Shown here: positions 28,191 to 39,473 of the stretch, piece after piece
Layout of the letters: each line of letters opens with the position of its first letter
How positions within the stretch are numbered: position 1 is the stretch's first letter
Assembly: GCA_900112785.1 (NCBI GenBank)
Contig: FONB01000002.1
Coordinates: 532,898-596,897, forward strand
Source of the DNA: Phytobacter palmae
GTDB lineage: Bacteria; Pseudomonadota; Gammaproteobacteria; Enterobacterales; Enterobacteriaceae
Direction: 5' to 3'
Length of the DNA stretch: 64,000 nucleotides
The notes under the pieces: model-generated
Told to the model about the DNA's origin: nothing
Databases searched by the model: none
Seen by the model: the letters and a program-made list of their open reading frames with translations, nothing else
Program-made: the position numbers and the translations under genes

Positions 28191-29648
28191 GTGTCTGAAT
28201 TGTCTCAACTATCGCCACAACCGCTGTGGGATATTTTTGCCAAAATCTGCTCAATCCCTCATCCGTCTTACCATGAAGAAGAACTCGCCGCGCACATCAT
28301 GAGCTGGGCGAAAGAAAAAGGCTTACATGCGGAGCGCGATCAGGTTGGCAATATTCTGCTGCGCAAACCGGCAACGGCAGGTATGGAAAACCGCAAACCG
28401 GTTGTGCTGCAGGCGCACCTGGATATGGTGCCGCAGAAAAATAACGACACCGTACACGACTTTACTAAAGACCCGATTCAGCCGTACATCGATGGCGAAT
28501 GGGTAAAAGCGCGCGGCACCACGCTGGGGGCAGATAACGGTATTGGTATGGCTTCTGCGCTGGCAGTGCTGGCGGATGACAGCGTTGAGCATGGCCCGCT
28601 TGAAGTGCTGCTGACCATGACCGAAGAGTCCGGCATGGATGGCGCGTTTGGTTTGCAGGCTGGCTGGTTGCAGGCTGATATTCTGATCAACACGGACTCA
28701 GAAGAAGAAGGCGAAATCTATATGGGTTGCGCCGGTGGTATTGATTTCATTACTACCCTGCCGCTCTCCCGTGAAGCGGTACCTGCGGGTTACCAGACGT
28801 TCAAACTGACCCTGAAAGGACTGAAAGGCGGCCACTCCGGCGGCGATATTCATCTGGGCCTCGGTAATGCCAATAAATTGCTGGCGCGCTTCCTGGCTGG
28901 CCACGCGGCGGAGCTGGACCTGCGGCTGGCCGATTTCAACGGCGGTACTCTGCGTAACGCTATTCCTCGTGAAGCGTTCGCCACTTTCGCCGTTCCGGCA
29001 GATAAAGCTGAACAGGTGAAAAACCTGGCCGCAACCTATCAGGAAATCCTGAAAAACGAGCTGGCGATGAAAGAGAAAAACCTGGTTGTGCTGCTGGAGT
29101 CTGTCTCCACGGACAAACAGGCGCTGACGGCATCTTCCCGCGATGCGTTTGTTGGCCTGCTGAACGCCACTCCAAACGGCGTGATCCGTAACTCCGACGT
29201 TGCCAAAGGCGTGGTCGAAACCTCTCTGAATGTCGGCGTGGTAACCATGCAGGACGACAGTGCGGAAATTGTCTGCCTGATCCGCTCCTTAATCGACAGC
29301 GGTAAAGATTATGTAGTAAGCATGCTGGAATCGCTGGGTAAACTGGCTGGCGCGAAAACGGCACCGAAAGGCGGCTACCCAGGCTGGCAGCCGGATGCGA
29401 ACTCACCGGTGATGCATCTGGTGCGTGAAACCTACCAGCGTCTGTTTAACAAGACGCCGAATATTCAGGTTATCCACGCTGGTCTGGAATGTGGTCTGTT
29501 CAAAAAACCGTATCCGAACATGGACATGGTTTCTATTGGCCCAACCATCACCGGTCCGCACTCCCCGGATGAGCAGGTACATATCGAGAGCGTAGGCCAC
29601 TACTGGACGCTGCTGACCGAGCTGCTGAAAGCCATTCCGGCGAAATAA
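28191..29648 (+). CDS. pepD: cytosol non-specific dipeptidase (aminoacyl-histidine dipeptidase)
   Basis: A 485-residue M20 metallopeptidase. The metal ligand motifs are HLDMVPQ, GADNGIGMA and TEESGMDGA, with a later INTDSEEEGE; this gives a two-zinc site. It cleaves many dipeptides, including carnosine. AAGGAG lies just before the ATG. Divergent from gpt. Confidence 0.97.
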   Translation: MSELSQLSPQPLWDIFAKICSIPHPSYHEEELAAHIMSWAKEKGLHAERDQVGNILLRKPATAGMENRKPVVLQAHLDMVPQKNNDTVHDFTKDPIQPYIDGEWVKARGTTLGADNGIGMASALAVLADDSVEHGPLEVLLTMTEESGMDGAFGLQAGWLQADILINTDSEEEGEIYMGCAGGIDFITTLPLSREAVPAGYQTFKLTLKGLKGGHSGGDIHLGLGNANKLLARFLAGHAAELDLRLADFNGGTLRNAIPREAFATFAVPADKAEQVKNLAATYQEILKNELAMKEKNLVVLLESVSTDKQALTASSRDAFVGLLNATPNGVIRNSDVAKGVVETSLNVGVVTMQDDSAEIVCLIRSLIDSGKDYVVSMLESLGKLAGAKTAPKGGYPGWQPDANSPVMHLVRETYQRLFNKTPNIQVIHAGLECGLFKKPYPNMDMVSIGPTITGPHSPDEQVHIESVGHYWTLLTELLKAIPAK

Positions 29649-29655
29649 GTCGTGC

Positions 29656-29690
29656 TGTCCGCACCTTTTTGCAGGTGCGGACAATTTCTC
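29656..29690 (+). terminator. probable terminator of pepD
   Basis: TGTCCGCACC and GGTGCGGACA arms (29656-29665, 29674-29683), then ATTTCTC. Confidence 0.65.
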
Positions 29691-29726
29691 TTCTGTCTTC
29701 CCGGTACTTCCATCTTTTCACCATTA

Positions 29727-30785
29727 TCACAGCCCCAGCACCAGCTGACGCTCTAATTGCGGATCGAGCAGCGTCACATGCAAACCCACTAAACGTACGC
29801 CGCGACCGCTGCGCCGCTCATTCCAGGTTTTACGCGCCGTCGCCAGCAAATCGTCTTTATTTAAGCGTGGCCAGACGTGTTCCTGGGTGGTGAGCTGAAA
29901 ATCGGCAAACTTGAGCTTGACCCCCTGTCGGGCAATAAGCAGGTCTGGTTTTATCTTCGACAGGCGCCGTTCCAGTTCCGGATAAAGCTGTTGGTTGATA
30001 ATGGCTTCACACTCTTCCCACTCATGAATGTCTTCTATCAGCGTCCGCTCCACGCCCACCGATTTGCGTAGCCTGTCGCTACTGATATGCCGCTCATCAA
30101 TACCCTGACTACGCTCCCATAACACGCGGCCAAATTTGCCAAAGCGTTTTAGCAGCATCGCCAGGTCACTGTTCTGCACATCTTCGCAGGTACGCAGCCC
30201 GAGGGTTTCCAGTTTTGCCGCTGACACCTTGCCAACGCCCGGGATTTTACTCAGCGGAAGCGTACGTAAAAATGCTGGCACATCCGCGGGCGCAATCACA
30301 TATTGCCCGTCAGGTTTGTTCAGATCGGAGGCAATTTTCGCCAGGAACTTCACCGGTGCGATGCCGGCCGATGCGGTCAGTTGTGTTTCACGAAATATGG
30401 TCCGGCGAATCTCTTGCGCCATGAGCGTTGCCGAACCATGGCAATGGGGGCTGTCGGTCACATCCAGATACGCTTCATCCAGAGACAGAGGTTCAATGAG
30501 GGTTGTATAACGGGAAAAAATTTCACGGATCTGATGAGAGGCTTCCCGGTAGGCTTCAAAGCGACCCGGTAATAAGGTGAGATGCGGGCAGAGTTTTAAC
30601 GCCATTGCCGTGGGCATGGCGCTGCGTACGCCGTATTTGCGTGCCGGATAATTGGCCGTGCTGATGACACCGCGCTCAACCCGGCTGCCGCCGATAGCGA
30701 TAGGGATATCCCGCAGAGCCGGGTTATCACGCATCTCCACCGCAGCAAAAAAGCAGTCCATATCGACATGTATGATTTTGCGCAT
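29727..30785 (-). CDS. dinB: DNA polymerase IV
   Basis: A 352-residue Y-family translesion polymerase. The catalytic acids are in [13 protein letters not shown] and [10 protein letters not shown]; an HhH block ([20 protein letters not shown]) and a little-finger domain follow. The C-terminus QLVLGL fits the sliding-clamp binding motif. A LexA-type box lies directly upstream, so SOS induction is expected. Confidence 0.97.
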   Translation of the reverse strand: MRKIIHVDMDCFFAAVEMRDNPALRDIPIAIGGSRVERGVISTANYPARKYGVRSAMPTAMALKLCPHLTLLPGRFEAYREASHQIREIFSRYTTLIEPLSLDEAYLDVTDSPHCHGSATLMAQEIRRTIFRETQLTASAGIAPVKFLAKIASDLNKPDGQYVIAPADVPAFLRTLPLSKIPGVGKVSAAKLETLGLRTCEDVQNSDLAMLLKRFGKFGRVLWERSQGIDERHISSDRLRKSVGVERTLIEDIHEWEECEAIINQQLYPELERRLSKIKPDLLIARQGVKLKFADFQLTTQEHVWPRLNKDDLLATARKTWNERRSGRGVRLVGLHVTLLDPQLERQLVLGL

Positions 30786-30804
30786 ACGCTCACCTTATCA
30801 GACA

Positions 30805-30820
30805 CTGGATAAGTATACAG
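30805..30820 (-). promoter_or_regulatory. LexA box of dinB
   Basis: CTGGATAAGTATACAG fits CTG-N10-CAG, 20 bp upstream of the dinB start, where dinB of E. coli is controlled by LexA. Confidence 0.8.
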
Positions 30821-31089
30821 CATTATTTCCTGAGATGAGAAGAGAAGAAAAAAATGAGCGCGCCGTGAAAAAAAACGCCCAATATCGCTGTTATTTCTGG
30901 GGTTTTCATCGGACAATATTTAACAGGGGGATCGCTGCAAAAAACTAATTTGTAAACTCAGCGATCCGGGCTTGCGAAAAAATACCGTGATGCTACTGTG
31001 GGCGCACCCAATGCAGATTAATCTGAATTTGTGGGATTCTTTTGCCGTCCTGGCAATGTGGTAACCGTTTTATCAAGGAAACAAGCAGT

Positions 31090-31830
31090 ATGCGCAAAAT
31101 CGCATTTTTTCTTGCGATGCTTCTGATGCCGTGCGTCTCGTTTGCCAGCTTATTAAGCAGCAATGGTTCAACAACGCCGATCAGCAAAGAATATAAGCAG
31201 CAGTTGATGGGGTCGCCGGTATATATCCAGATCTTCAAAGAAGAGCGAACCCTGGATCTGTACGTCAAAATGGGTGAGCAGTATCAGCTCCTCAATAGTT
31301 ACAAAATTTGTAACTACTCTGGCGGCCTGGGTCCGAAACAGCGTCAGGGCGATTTCAAAAGTCCGGAAGGTTTCTATTCCATTCAGCGTAGCCAGCTAAA
31401 ACCGGACAGCCGTTTTTATAAAGCCATCAATATTGGTTTTCCTAACGCCTATGACCGTGCTCACGGTTATGAAGGGAAATACCTGATGATTCATGGCGCA
31501 TGCGTGTCCATTGGCTGCTATGCCATGACCGATTCGCAAATTGACGAGATTTTCCAGTTTGTCACCGCAGCGCTGGTGTTTGGCCAGGAAAGCGTACAAC
31601 TGAGTATCTATCCGTTCCGTATGACCGACGCGAATATGCAGCGCCACAAATATTCGACCTATGCGAAATTCTGGGAACAGTTAAAACCGGGTTATGACTT
31701 CTTCCAGCAGACACAGAAACCGCCTGTGGTCTCCGTTGTTGACGGGAACTACGTGGTCAGCAAACCGCTGAGCCACGAAGTTATTCACCCGCAGCTGGCG
31801 TCAAACTATACGCTCCCCGAGACAAAATAA
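31090..31830 (+). CDS. dpaA: L,D-transpeptidase-like amidase DpaA (YafK)
   Basis: A 246-residue protein with signal peptide and a YkuD-type catalytic core; [13 protein letters not shown] holds the catalytic Cys. In E. coli DpaA (formerly YafK, LdtF) releases Braun lipoprotein from peptidoglycan. The start at 31090 gives the E. coli length and has AAGGAA upstream. Its 3' end overlaps the convergent yafJ by 30 bases. Confidence 0.93.
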   Translation: MRKIAFFLAMLLMPCVSFASLLSSNGSTTPISKEYKQQLMGSPVYIQIFKEERTLDLYVKMGEQYQLLNSYKICNYSGGLGPKQRQGDFKSPEGFYSIQRSQLKPDSRFYKAINIGFPNAYDRAHGYEGKYLMIHGACVSIGCYAMTDSQIDEIFQFVTAALVFGQESVQLSIYPFRMTDANMQRHKYSTYAKFWEQLKPGYDFFQQTQKPPVVSVVDGNYVVSKPLSHEVIHPQLASNYTLPETK

Positions 31831-32568
31831 TGCCCATTCGCCTGGCATAATCTTTTGCCAGGTCTCATTGCCCGTTAGCGGCTGGGTGGCAATCACGGTA
31901 ACCACATCGTCAGGTGTGGTTTCCCGCTGAAAATCAATTTCCACATCCTGATCCAGCAGTTTTGCCACGCCAAACGGTGCCCGACGGGTAATGCAGAACA
32001 GATTGGTTGAGCAGAACGCCATCACGTAGCGTCCATCTGACAGCAACATATTAAAAACACCCTTCTCGCGCAGCTCCGTCGCCAGCGTAGCGATGTATTT
32101 AAATACTGCTGCCATATTGCCCGGCGTTCGCGGATAGCGCGTGGTGAGCTTATGCAGCAGCCAGCAGAAGGCTTTTTCGCTGTCGGTTTCCCCGACCGGA
32201 CGGAAGTTGCCTGTCTCCAGTGACTTATAACCGGTTAACTGCCCGTTATGGGCGTAGGTCCAGTTGCGTCCCCAGAGTTCGCGGGTAAAAGGATGGGTGT
32301 TTTCCAGCGCCACTTCGCCACGGTTCGCCTGACGAATATGGGCCACCACCGAACAGGACTTTATCGGGTAATCCTGAACCAGACGGGCAATCGGAGAGTT
32401 GAAACTGGGTTGCGGGTCTTTAAACGTACGACAGCCTTTGCCTTCGTAGAAGGTGATACCCCAGCCATCTTTATGCGGCCCGGTTCCCCCACCGCGCTGA
32501 ACAAGCCCGGTAAAACTAAAGCAAATATCGGTTGGCACATTGGCGCTCATCCCGAGCAGTTCGCACAT
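31801..32568 (-). CDS. yafJ: class II glutamine amidotransferase YafJ
   Basis: A 255-residue protein. Starting at 32568 it begins MCELLGM, placing the catalytic Cys at position 2 as class II amidotransferases require after Met removal. Family features follow: [25 protein letters not shown]. The physiological acceptor is unknown. It lies downstream of gmhA and overlaps dpaA at its 3' end. Confidence 0.93.
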   Translation of the reverse strand: MCELLGMSANVPTDICFSFTGLVQRGGGTGPHKDGWGITFYEGKGCRTFKDPQPSFNSPIARLVQDYPIKSCSVVAHIRQANRGEVALENTHPFTRELWGRNWTYAHNGQLTGYKSLETGNFRPVGETDSEKAFCWLLHKLTTRYPRTPGNMAAVFKYIATLATELREKGVFNMLLSDGRYVMAFCSTNLFCITRRAPFGVAKLLDQDVEIDFQRETTPDDVVTVIATQPLTGNETWQKIMPGEWALFCLGERIV

Positions 32569-32615
32569 ACAACACCCCCACAACAAAAACGGGGCGGTTA
32601 ACGCCCCGGAAGGAC

Positions 32616-33197
32616 TTATGCTTTTACCATCTCTTTTTCGATCAGCATAATCAGGATATGAATCACTTTAATGTGGATTTCCTGAATGCGGTCGGCGTAA
32701 CCAAAATGCGGTACACGGATTTCAACATCGGCAGTACCTGCCATTTTACCGCCGTCTTTACCGGTCAGGGTGATGACTTTCATCCCCTGCGCGCGCGCCG
32801 CGTCAATCGCTTTAATGACATTACCAGAATTACCGGAAGTGGAAATGCCTAACAGTACATCGCCCGGGCGACCAACGGCTTCAACGTAGCGAGAGAAAAC
32901 ATAGTCGTAACCAAAGTCGTTACTGACACAGGAGAGATGGCTCACGTCGGAGATCGCAATACCCGGATAACCCGGACGGTTCTCACGGTAACGCCCGGTC
33001 AGCTCTTCTGCAAAGTGCATCGCATCACAGTGGGAACCACCATTACCGCAGGACAATACCTTACCGCCTGCCTTGAAGCTGTCAGCCAGCAGAACCGCCG
33101 CGCGCTGAATGGCGTGGATATTGGCATCATCTTTTAAAAAGTTTGCCAGCGTTTCCGCTGCTTCGTTCAGTTCGTTACGAATCAGATCCTGGTACAT
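32616..33197 (-). CDS. gmhA: sedoheptulose 7-phosphate isomerase
   Basis: A 193-residue SIS-fold enzyme that starts ADP-heptose synthesis for the LPS inner core. SIS features include [21 protein letters not shown] and [11 protein letters not shown]. The start at 33197 (MYQDLI) matches E. coli GmhA; an upstream in-frame extension has no support. Divergent from fadE. Confidence 0.96.
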   Translation of the reverse strand: MYQDLIRNELNEAAETLANFLKDDANIHAIQRAAVLLADSFKAGGKVLSCGNGGSHCDAMHFAEELTGRYRENRPGYPGIAISDVSHLSCVSNDFGYDYVFSRYVEAVGRPGDVLLGISTSGNSGNVIKAIDAARAQGMKVITLTGKDGGKMAGTADVEIRVPHFGYADRIQEIHIKVIHILIMLIEKEMVKA

Positions 33198-33408
33198 GAG
33201 GATATCCTTCAGTATGAATGCAGTATGAATGTAAATTCTCGCGCGCAGTTTACCGGATAGCATGGCAAGCGAGAAGCTAAAGCCATGGTGATCGTCGGGG
33301 GTTTTCGTTTTTCGTGCCCCATTCCTCCCCAACAATGTGAACCAGGTTGTAATTATTTTGTAAACACATTGCTAAAAGAAATAACATCCACTACAACCAT
33401 ATCATCAC

Positions 33409-33425
33409 AAGTGGTCAGACCTCCT
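33409..33425 (+). promoter_or_regulatory. FadR operator of fadE
   Basis: AAGTGGTCAGACCTCCT matches the FadR site pattern (TGGTCNGACC core), 23 bp before the fadE start. Repression of fadE by FadR is established in E. coli. Confidence 0.75.
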
Positions 33426-33447
33426 ACAAGCAAGGGAGCTTTTCTCT

Positions 33448-35892
33448 ATGATGATTTTGAGTCTACTCGCAACTGTTGTGCTGCTCGGCGCGTTGTTTTA
33501 TCACCGGGTGAGTCTGCTGCTCAGCAGCGTAATCCTGCTGGCATGGACTGCCGCCCTTGGCGCTACGGGTCTGTGGTCAATCTGGGTACTGGTGCCGTTG
33601 GCCATTATCCTTGTGCCTTTCAACTTTGTGCCGATGCGTAAATCGCTGATCTCCGCCCCGGTATTCCGCGGCTTTCGTAAAGTGATGCCGCCAATGTCAC
33701 GCACGGAAAAAGAAGCCATTGACGCCGGTACGACCTGGTGGGAAGGCGATCTGTTCCGCGGTAATCCTGACTGGAAAAAACTGCACAACTACCCGCAGCC
33801 GCGGCTGACCGCCGAAGAACAGGCCTTTATTGATGGTCCGGTGGAAGAGGCTTGCCGTATGGCTAACGACTTTCAGATTACCCATGAAATGGCCGACTTA
33901 CCGCCAGAACTATGGGCTTTCCTGAAAGAACATCGCTTCTTCGCGATGATCATTAAAAAAGAGTACGGCGGCCTGGAATTCTCCGCTTACGCCCAGTCCC
34001 GCGTACTGCAAAAACTCTCCGGCGTTTCCGGCATCCTGGCGATCACGGTCGGCGTTCCTAACTCCTTAGGGCCGGGCGAATTGTTGCAGCATTACGGCAC
34101 CGAAGAGCAGAAAAATCATTATCTACCCCGCCTGGCGCGCGGTCAGGAAATTCCGTGTTTCGCGCTGACCAGCCCGGAAGCCGGCTCCGATGCGGGCGCA
34201 ATTCCGGATACGGGCGTCGTCTGTATGGGCGACTGGCAGGGTGAACAGGTGCTCGGTATGCGCCTGACCTGGAACAAACGCTATATCACGCTGGCCCCTA
34301 TCGCTACCGTACTGGGCCTGGCGTTTAAACTCTCTGACCCGGAAAAACTGCTGGGTGGAGAAGAAGATCTCGGTATCACCTGTGCGCTAATCCCCACCAA
34401 TACCCCCGGCGTTGAAATTGGCCGTCGCCACTTCCCGCTGAACGTCCCGTTCCAGAACGGTCCTACGCGTGGTCAGGATATCTTCGTACCGATTGATTAC
34501 ATCATCGGTGGCCCGAAAATGGCCGGACAAGGCTGGCGTATGCTGGTGGAATGTCTGTCCGTGGGTCGCGGTATCACGCTGCCGTCCAACTCTACGGGCG
34601 GCCTGAAATCGGTGGCCATGGGGATCGGCGCTTATGCGCACATCCGTCGTCAGTTCAAAGTCGCCATCGGTAAGATGGAAGGGATCGAAGAGCCGCTGGC
34701 ACGCATCGCGGGTAACGCCTATGTGATGGACGCTGCTGCCGCGCTGATTACTTACGGCATTATGCTCGGTGAAAAACCAGCGGTGCTCTCTGCCATCGTG
34801 AAATATCACTGTACTCATCGTGGTCAGCAGTCAATCATTGACGCAATGGATATCGCTGGCGGTAAAGGCATTATGCTCGGCACCGGCAACTTCCTGGCGC
34901 GTGCCTATCAGGGCGCACCGATCGCCATCACGGTTGAAGGGGCCAATATTCTGACCCGCAGCATGATGATCTTCGGTCAGGGCGCGATTCGCTGCCATCC
35001 GTACGTGCTGGATGAAATGGCCGCCGCGCAAAACAATGACGTGGATGCGTTCGATAAACTGTTGTTTAAACATATCGGGCACGTGGGCAGCAATAAAATG
35101 CGTAGCTTCTGGCTGGGGCTGACGCGCGGGCTGACCAGTTCTGCGCCCACCAGCGACTCAACAAAACGCTATTATCAGCATATCAACCGTTTAAGCGCCA
35201 ACCTCGCGCTGCTTTCGGATGTGTCGATGGCGGTTCTGGGTGGTAGCCTGAAACGTCGTGAACGTATCTCAGCGCGTCTTGGGGATATTTTAAGCCAGGT
35301 GTTCCTCGCCTCTGCGGTGTTGAAACGCTATGACGATGAAGGGCGTCACGAGATGGATCTGCCGCTGGTGCACTGGGGCGTTCAGGACGCCTTGTACCAG
35401 GCTGAACAGGCAATGGATGATCTGCTCTCCAACTTCCCGAACCGTGTAGTCGCAGGTCTGTTGCGGGTGGTAATTTTCCCGACTGGTCGTCACTATCTGG
35501 CCCCGTCCGATAAACTGGATCACCAGGTCGCTAAAATTCTGCAAACGCCGTGCGCAACCCGTTCGCGTATTGGTCGTGGTCAGTACCTGACCCCGACTGA
35601 ACATAACCCGGTCGGTCTGCTGGAAGAGGCGCTGCTTGATGTGATGGCCGCCGACCCGATTCATCAGCGTATTTGTAAAGAGCTGGGTAAAAACCTGCCG
35701 TTCACACGCCTGGACGTGCTGGCAAAAGAGGCGCTGGCCGGCGGACTTATCAATCAGGATGAAGCGGAGATCCTGACAAAAGCCGAAATCAGCCGTCTGC
35801 GCAGTATTAATGTCGATGACTTCGAACCGGAAGAGCTGGCTACACAGCCAGTAAAACCGCAGGAAAAAGTGCGTAAGCCTCAGGCTGCATAA
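33448..35892 (+). CDS. fadE: acyl-CoA dehydrogenase FadE
   Basis: An 814-residue enzyme, exactly the E. coli length, that performs the first step of fatty acid beta-oxidation. Two N-terminal membrane helices (about residues 1-50) precede the flavin-dependent dehydrogenase domain ([18 protein letters not shown]) and the extra C-terminal domain of this long form. A FadR operator lies upstream and a strong terminator downstream. Confidence 0.97.
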   Translation: MMILSLLATVVLLGALFYHRVSLLLSSVILLAWTAALGATGLWSIWVLVPLAIILVPFNFVPMRKSLISAPVFRGFRKVMPPMSRTEKEAIDAGTTWWEGDLFRGNPDWKKLHNYPQPRLTAEEQAFIDGPVEEACRMANDFQITHEMADLPPELWAFLKEHRFFAMIIKKEYGGLEFSAYAQSRVLQKLSGVSGILAITVGVPNSLGPGELLQHYGTEEQKNHYLPRLARGQEIPCFALTSPEAGSDAGAIPDTGVVCMGDWQGEQVLGMRLTWNKRYITLAPIATVLGLAFKLSDPEKLLGGEEDLGITCALIPTNTPGVEIGRRHFPLNVPFQNGPTRGQDIFVPIDYIIGGPKMAGQGWRMLVECLSVGRGITLPSNSTGGLKSVAMGIGAYAHIRRQFKVAIGKMEGIEEPLARIAGNAYVMDAAAALITYGIMLGEKPAVLSAIVKYHCTHRGQQSIIDAMDIAGGKGIMLGTGNFLARAYQGAPIAITVEGANILTRSMMIFGQGAIRCHPYVLDEMAAAQNNDVDAFDKLLFKHIGHVGSNKMRSFWLGLTRGLTSSAPTSDSTKRYYQHINRLSANLALLSDVSMAVLGGSLKRRERISARLGDILSQVFLASAVLKRYDDEGRHEMDLPLVHWGVQDALYQAEQAMDDLLSNFPNRVVAGLLRVVIFPTGRHYLAPSDKLDHQVAKILQTPCATRSRIGRGQYLTPTEHNPVGLLEEALLDVMAADPIHQRICKELGKNLPFTRLDVLAKEALAGGLINQDEAEILTKAEISRLRSINVDDFEPEELATQPVKPQEKVRKPQAA

Positions 35893-35913
35893 CGCACACC
35901 TCAAGAGACCCTT

Positions 35914-35938
35914 ACCCCGCTTCGTGCGGGGTTTTTTA
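35914..35938 (+). terminator. rho-independent terminator of fadE
   Basis: ACCCCGC and GCGGGGT arms with TTCGT loop and a T-run. Confidence 0.9.
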
Positions 35939-36002
35939 TTACCACAAATTCCCTTTTTCTCGTGCTAAAGTGTAAAAATGCTGTTTTAGGGGAGCTTAAA
36001 TC

Positions 36003-36773
36003 GTGCCTGGTTTAAAAATTACGCTATTGCAACAACCTTTAGTCTGGATGGACGGTCCGGCCAATTTGCGCCATTTCGATCGCCAGCTTGAAGATATTAC
36101 CGGGCGTGATGTGATAGTCCTGCCGGAAATGTTTACCACCGGTTTTGCGATGGAGGCGGCAAAGCAGTCGCTGCCGCAAGAAGAGGTGGCCGCGTGGATG
36201 CAAACCAAAGCCCAACAGACGAACGCGCTGGTTGCGGGCAGCGCCGCTCTGCAAACGGAACGTGGTCCGGTTAACCGCTTCCTGCTGGTCGAACCGGAAG
36301 GGGCCGTTCATTTCTATGATAAACGCCATTTGTTCCGTATGGCCGATGAGCATCATCATTACGAAGCCGGTAATGAGCGCGTGGTGTTTGAGTGGCGTGG
36401 CTGGCGTATTTTACCGCTGGTCTGTTATGACCTGCGCTTCCCGGTCTGGTCGCGTAATCGCGATGATTACGATCTGGCCTTGTATGTCGCCAACTGGCCT
36501 GCGCCGCGTTCACTACACTGGCAATCGCTATTGGTGGCGCGCGCTATTGAAAACCTGGCCTATGTCGCGGGTTGTAACCGTGTGGGTACCGACGGCAACG
36601 GGCACCATTACCGTGGCGACAGCCGGGTCATTAACCCGCAGGGCGAGGTTATCGCCACCGCCGAGCCGCACCAGGCTATCCGCATTGATGCCGAGTTGTC
36701 GATGACCGCCTTAAAAGAGTATCGCGAGAAGTTTCCCGCCTGGCAGGACGCCGATCCGTTTACGCTTGGGTGA
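36003..36773 (+). CDS. yafV: omega-amidase YafV (carbon-nitrogen hydrolase)
   Basis: A 256-residue nitrilase-superfamily enzyme with the Glu-Lys-Cys triad visible in LPEMFTTGF, YDKRHLFR and PLVCYDLRFPVW. The family hydrolyses alpha-ketoglutaramate and alpha-ketosuccinamate, repairing products of glutamine and asparagine transaminases. Same position after fadE as in E. coli. Confidence 0.95.
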   Translation: MPGLKITLLQQPLVWMDGPANLRHFDRQLEDITGRDVIVLPEMFTTGFAMEAAKQSLPQEEVAAWMQTKAQQTNALVAGSAALQTERGPVNRFLLVEPEGAVHFYDKRHLFRMADEHHHYEAGNERVVFEWRGWRILPLVCYDLRFPVWSRNRDDYDLALYVANWPAPRSLHWQSLLVARAIENLAYVAGCNRVGTDGNGHHYRGDSRVINPQGEVIATAEPHQAIRIDAELSMTALKEYREKFPAWQDADPFTLG

Positions 36774-36877
36774 TATGATGTTCCCCTCCTCCCAAAGGTG
36801 CGAGGGGCTGTCTTGTGTGGTCTGGAAATAAAATACCCAATTCCTCCCTCGCCCTTAGCTTCTTGTCCACAAACAGG

Positions 36878-36936
36878 CGCTTGCGCCGCCATCCGGGAAT
36901 TGCCCCCGGTGGCGCGACGCTTACCGGGACTACGGA
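36878..36936. repeat. REP pair (BIME-like) downstream of yafV
   Basis: GCGCCGCCATCCGGG (36883-36897) reads in reverse as the REP head CCCGGATGGCGGCGC. A second unit, CCCGGTGGCGCGACGCTTACCGGG followed by ACTACGG, lies at 36905-36935 in the opposite sense. It sits between the tail ends of yafV and hpxK, the usual place for REP elements. Confidence 0.65.
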
Positions 36937-36993
36937 GCGCTTTTTCTTCCTTCCAGAGGGAGGAGCGGCGTGAGGCTAACCGGGCGCACTAAA

Positions 36994-38238
36994 TCATATT
37001 AAAGCTCGCACCGCCTCGCTGTATGCCCGCAACGCCTGAGCCACATCCTGCTGCTGTACACTCTCTGCCGGATGATGGCTGATCCCTCTGTCACAACGCA
37101 CAAATAACATGGCCGATGGCCAACGTTCCGCAATAGCGATAGCGTCATGCCCGGCACCGCTTGGCAGCAACAGTACGCGTCCCTGAACCGCCTCAACGGC
37201 ACCGGCCAGCACATGACGCAACCGTGTATCACAGGGCGTTGCCGCGATGGTGTAAAAAATATCAGAGCTAAAGGCGACACCACGCGCCTGACCGATACGT
37301 ACTGCCTCATCCAGCAAGGCGTTTAACAACGTCTCGCGCAGACCATCGTTCGGGCTGCGGATATCCAGCGTCAGCGTTACCGCCCCCGGAATCACATTCA
37401 CCGCACCCGGCTCGCACTGCAGCGTACCCACTGTTGCCACCAGCTCCGGGCCGGACTCCCGCGTTTTTTGTTCAACAAACCCGATCCACTGGGCGGCGGC
37501 GGTTAATGCATCATGGCGATGGCTCATCGGCACGGTACCCGCATGCCCTGCTTCCCCGCTAAACCGACAGGTCAACCTGCGGGCACCATTAATCGCCGTG
37601 ACCACGCCAAGCGGCAGATCTTCCTGTTCAAGAACTGGCCCCTGCTCAATGTGCAGTTCCAGATACGCCGAGAAATCCTCGCGGGCACGTTCCGCTGTGG
37701 CAATACGTGTGGGATCCAGACCGGCGTTGACCATCGCCTGCGCCACGCTTACTCCTTGCGCATCTTCGCAATCCAGCCAGCCCTGCGGCCAGGTGCCGGT
37801 CAGACCACGGCTTCCCAGCAGCGTGATGTTAAAGCGCGTGCCCTCTTCATCAGCAAACCCGACGATTTCAATGGCCTGTGAGCCACGGAGATTCTGGCGG
37901 TGCAGCCAGTCCACCACTTCGATGGCGGTCAGCACGCCGAGCATGCCATCGTAGCGTCCGGCGTCGCGCACGGTGTCCAGATGCGACCCGAGCAACACCG
38001 CCTGCGCACCTTCGCTTGCCGCGTCGTAGCGTCCGCAAATATTGCCTACCGCATCCTGCCAGGTGAGCATTCCCGCATCCTGCATCCATTGCCCCACCTG
38101 CGCATTCGCCCGCAGATGTTCGCAAGAGAGATAAACCCGGGTCAGTTGACCTGGCGTTTCACTGATCTCTGCCAGCGCATCACAACGCGCCATCACCCGG
38201 CGAGCAGCGCGGTCAGCCTCATCGGCAGTCATCATCAT
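36994..38238 (-). CDS. hpxK: allantoate amidohydrolase
   Basis: A 414-residue M20-family amidohydrolase of the AllC/N-carbamoyl amino acid hydrolase group. Metal ligands lie in GSHLDTVRDAGRYDG, GFADEEGTRF and LHIEQGP, with GAGHDA near the end. It turns allantoate into ureidoglycine, CO2 and ammonia. Its start overlaps the hpxJ stop (ATGA), so it is the last gene of a leftward hpxU/hpxJ/hpxK group. The name follows the characterised Klebsiella pneumoniae cluster. Confidence 0.88.
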   Translation of the reverse strand: MMMTADEADRAARRVMARCDALAEISETPGQLTRVYLSCEHLRANAQVGQWMQDAGMLTWQDAVGNICGRYDAASEGAQAVLLGSHLDTVRDAGRYDGMLGVLTAIEVVDWLHRQNLRGSQAIEIVGFADEEGTRFNITLLGSRGLTGTWPQGWLDCEDAQGVSVAQAMVNAGLDPTRIATAERAREDFSAYLELHIEQGPVLEQEDLPLGVVTAINGARRLTCRFSGEAGHAGTVPMSHRHDALTAAAQWIGFVEQKTRESGPELVATVGTLQCEPGAVNVIPGAVTLTLDIRSPNDGLRETLLNALLDEAVRIGQARGVAFSSDIFYTIAATPCDTRLRHVLAGAVEAVQGRVLLLPSGAGHDAIAIAERWPSAMLFVRCDRGISHHPAESVQQQDVAQALRAYSEAVRALI

Positions 38239-39473
38239 GCCACCCCTTCGTAAACATCCCAGGCGGCCTGCATTCCCGCGCCCTGTACGGTGCGAAAGCC
38301 CAGACGGTTAAGCACCGCTTCCAGAGCGGTAAGGGTTTGCAGCACGCAATCTTTTCGCGCGTTATAGCCCATGGTGCCAATACGCCAGATTTTGCCCTGC
38401 AACGGGCCAAACGAGGTACCGATTTCAATATGGAAGTCATCCAGCAGGCGCTTGCGAACCTCTTCACCATGCACAACCGACGGGATCATCACCCCCAGCA
38501 CGTTGTTCATCTTATGACGAATGTCGCCAAACACCTCCAGCCCCATTCCCTGGATCCCCGCCAGCATGGCGCGACCGTGTAATTCGTGGCGGGCAATCAG
38601 CGCGTCCATTCCCTCTTCCAGCATGATGCGTGCGCACTCACGGGCGGCGAATAACATGCTGGTAGCTTCGGTATGGTGGTTCAGGCGTTCCGGCCCCCAG
38701 TAGTCCATCACCATGCCGAGATCGAAATAGTTGGAGTAGATCATCTCGTCATCGCCGTCCTGGTGGGTATCGGTACGTATTCCCTGCTCCACGCATTTGC
38801 GTGCGCGAATGGCCTCTTCCATTTGCGGGCTGAGGGTGATGGGGGAACTGCCCGACGGGCCACCCAGACATTTCTGCAAACCGGCAGAGACCGCATCCAG
38901 CCCCCATGCATCGGTTTCAAGCGCGTTGCCGCCGAGCGATGCGGTGGCGTCGGTATAAAACAACACGCCATGACGGCGACAAATTTCGCCCAGATTTTCC
39001 AGCGGCTGCAACAGCGTGGTGGAGGTATCGCCCTGCACCGTCAGTAACAGTCGCGGCTTCACGCGCCTGATGGCATCTTCAATTTGATCGGGCGTAAAGA
39101 CTTCCCCCCAGGGCACTTCGATGGTGTGTACTTCCGCGCGACAGCGACGGGCGATTTCGCACAGCAGATGCCCGAAACGGCCAAAGACCGGTACCAGCAC
39201 CTTGTCGCCGGGGCGGATCGCAGAGACGAGAATCGCTTCGATCCCGGCGCGAGAAGTGCCATCCACCAGCATAGTCCAGCGGTTTTGCGTACGGAATACC
39301 TCGCGGTAGAGGGCCATTACCTCATTCATATAGCCGGTCATGACCGGGTCATATTGCCCCACCAGTTGGCTCGCCATAGCACGTAAGACACGCGGGTCGG
39401 CATTGATAGGTCCGGGCCCCATCAGTAAACGATGCGGCGGGTTAATTTGCGCAGATTGCTGAACGTCAAACAT
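38235..39473 (-). CDS. hpxJ: ureidoglycine aminotransferase
   Basis: A 412-residue class V PLP aminotransferase of the alanine-glyoxylate type (PucG/HpxJ). The PLP lysine lies in SAGLQKCLGGPSG; the N-terminal MGPGPINADPRVLRAM is family-typical. It converts ureidoglycine to oxalurate with glyoxylate or another amino acceptor. The start at 39473 (MFDVQQ) has AAAGGA upstream. Translationally coupled to hpxK; candidate regulator sites lie upstream. Confidence 0.88.
   Translation of the reverse strand: MFDVQQSAQINPPHRLLMGPGPINADPRVLRAMASQLVGQYDPVMTGYMNEVMALYREVFRTQNRWTMLVDGTSRAGIEAILVSAIRPGDKVLVPVFGRFGHLLCEIARRCRAEVHTIEVPWGEVFTPDQIEDAIRRVKPRLLLTVQGDTSTTLLQPLENLGEICRRHGVLFYTDATASLGGNALETDAWGLDAVSAGLQKCLGGPSGSSPITLSPQMEEAIRARKCVEQGIRTDTHQDGDDEMIYSNYFDLGMVMDYWGPERLNHHTEATSMLFAARECARIMLEEGMDALIARHELHGRAMLAGIQGMGLEVFGDIRHKMNNVLGVMIPSVVHGEEVRKRLLDDFHIEIGTSFGPLQGKIWRIGTMGYNARKDCVLQTLTALEAVLNRLGFRTVQGAGMQAAWDVYEGVA

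Noticed and set aside
33198..33335. N-terminal extension of gmhA
   Set aside because: The extra 46 residues lack a ribosome binding site and cover the gmhA/fadE control region; the E. coli start aligns with 33197.
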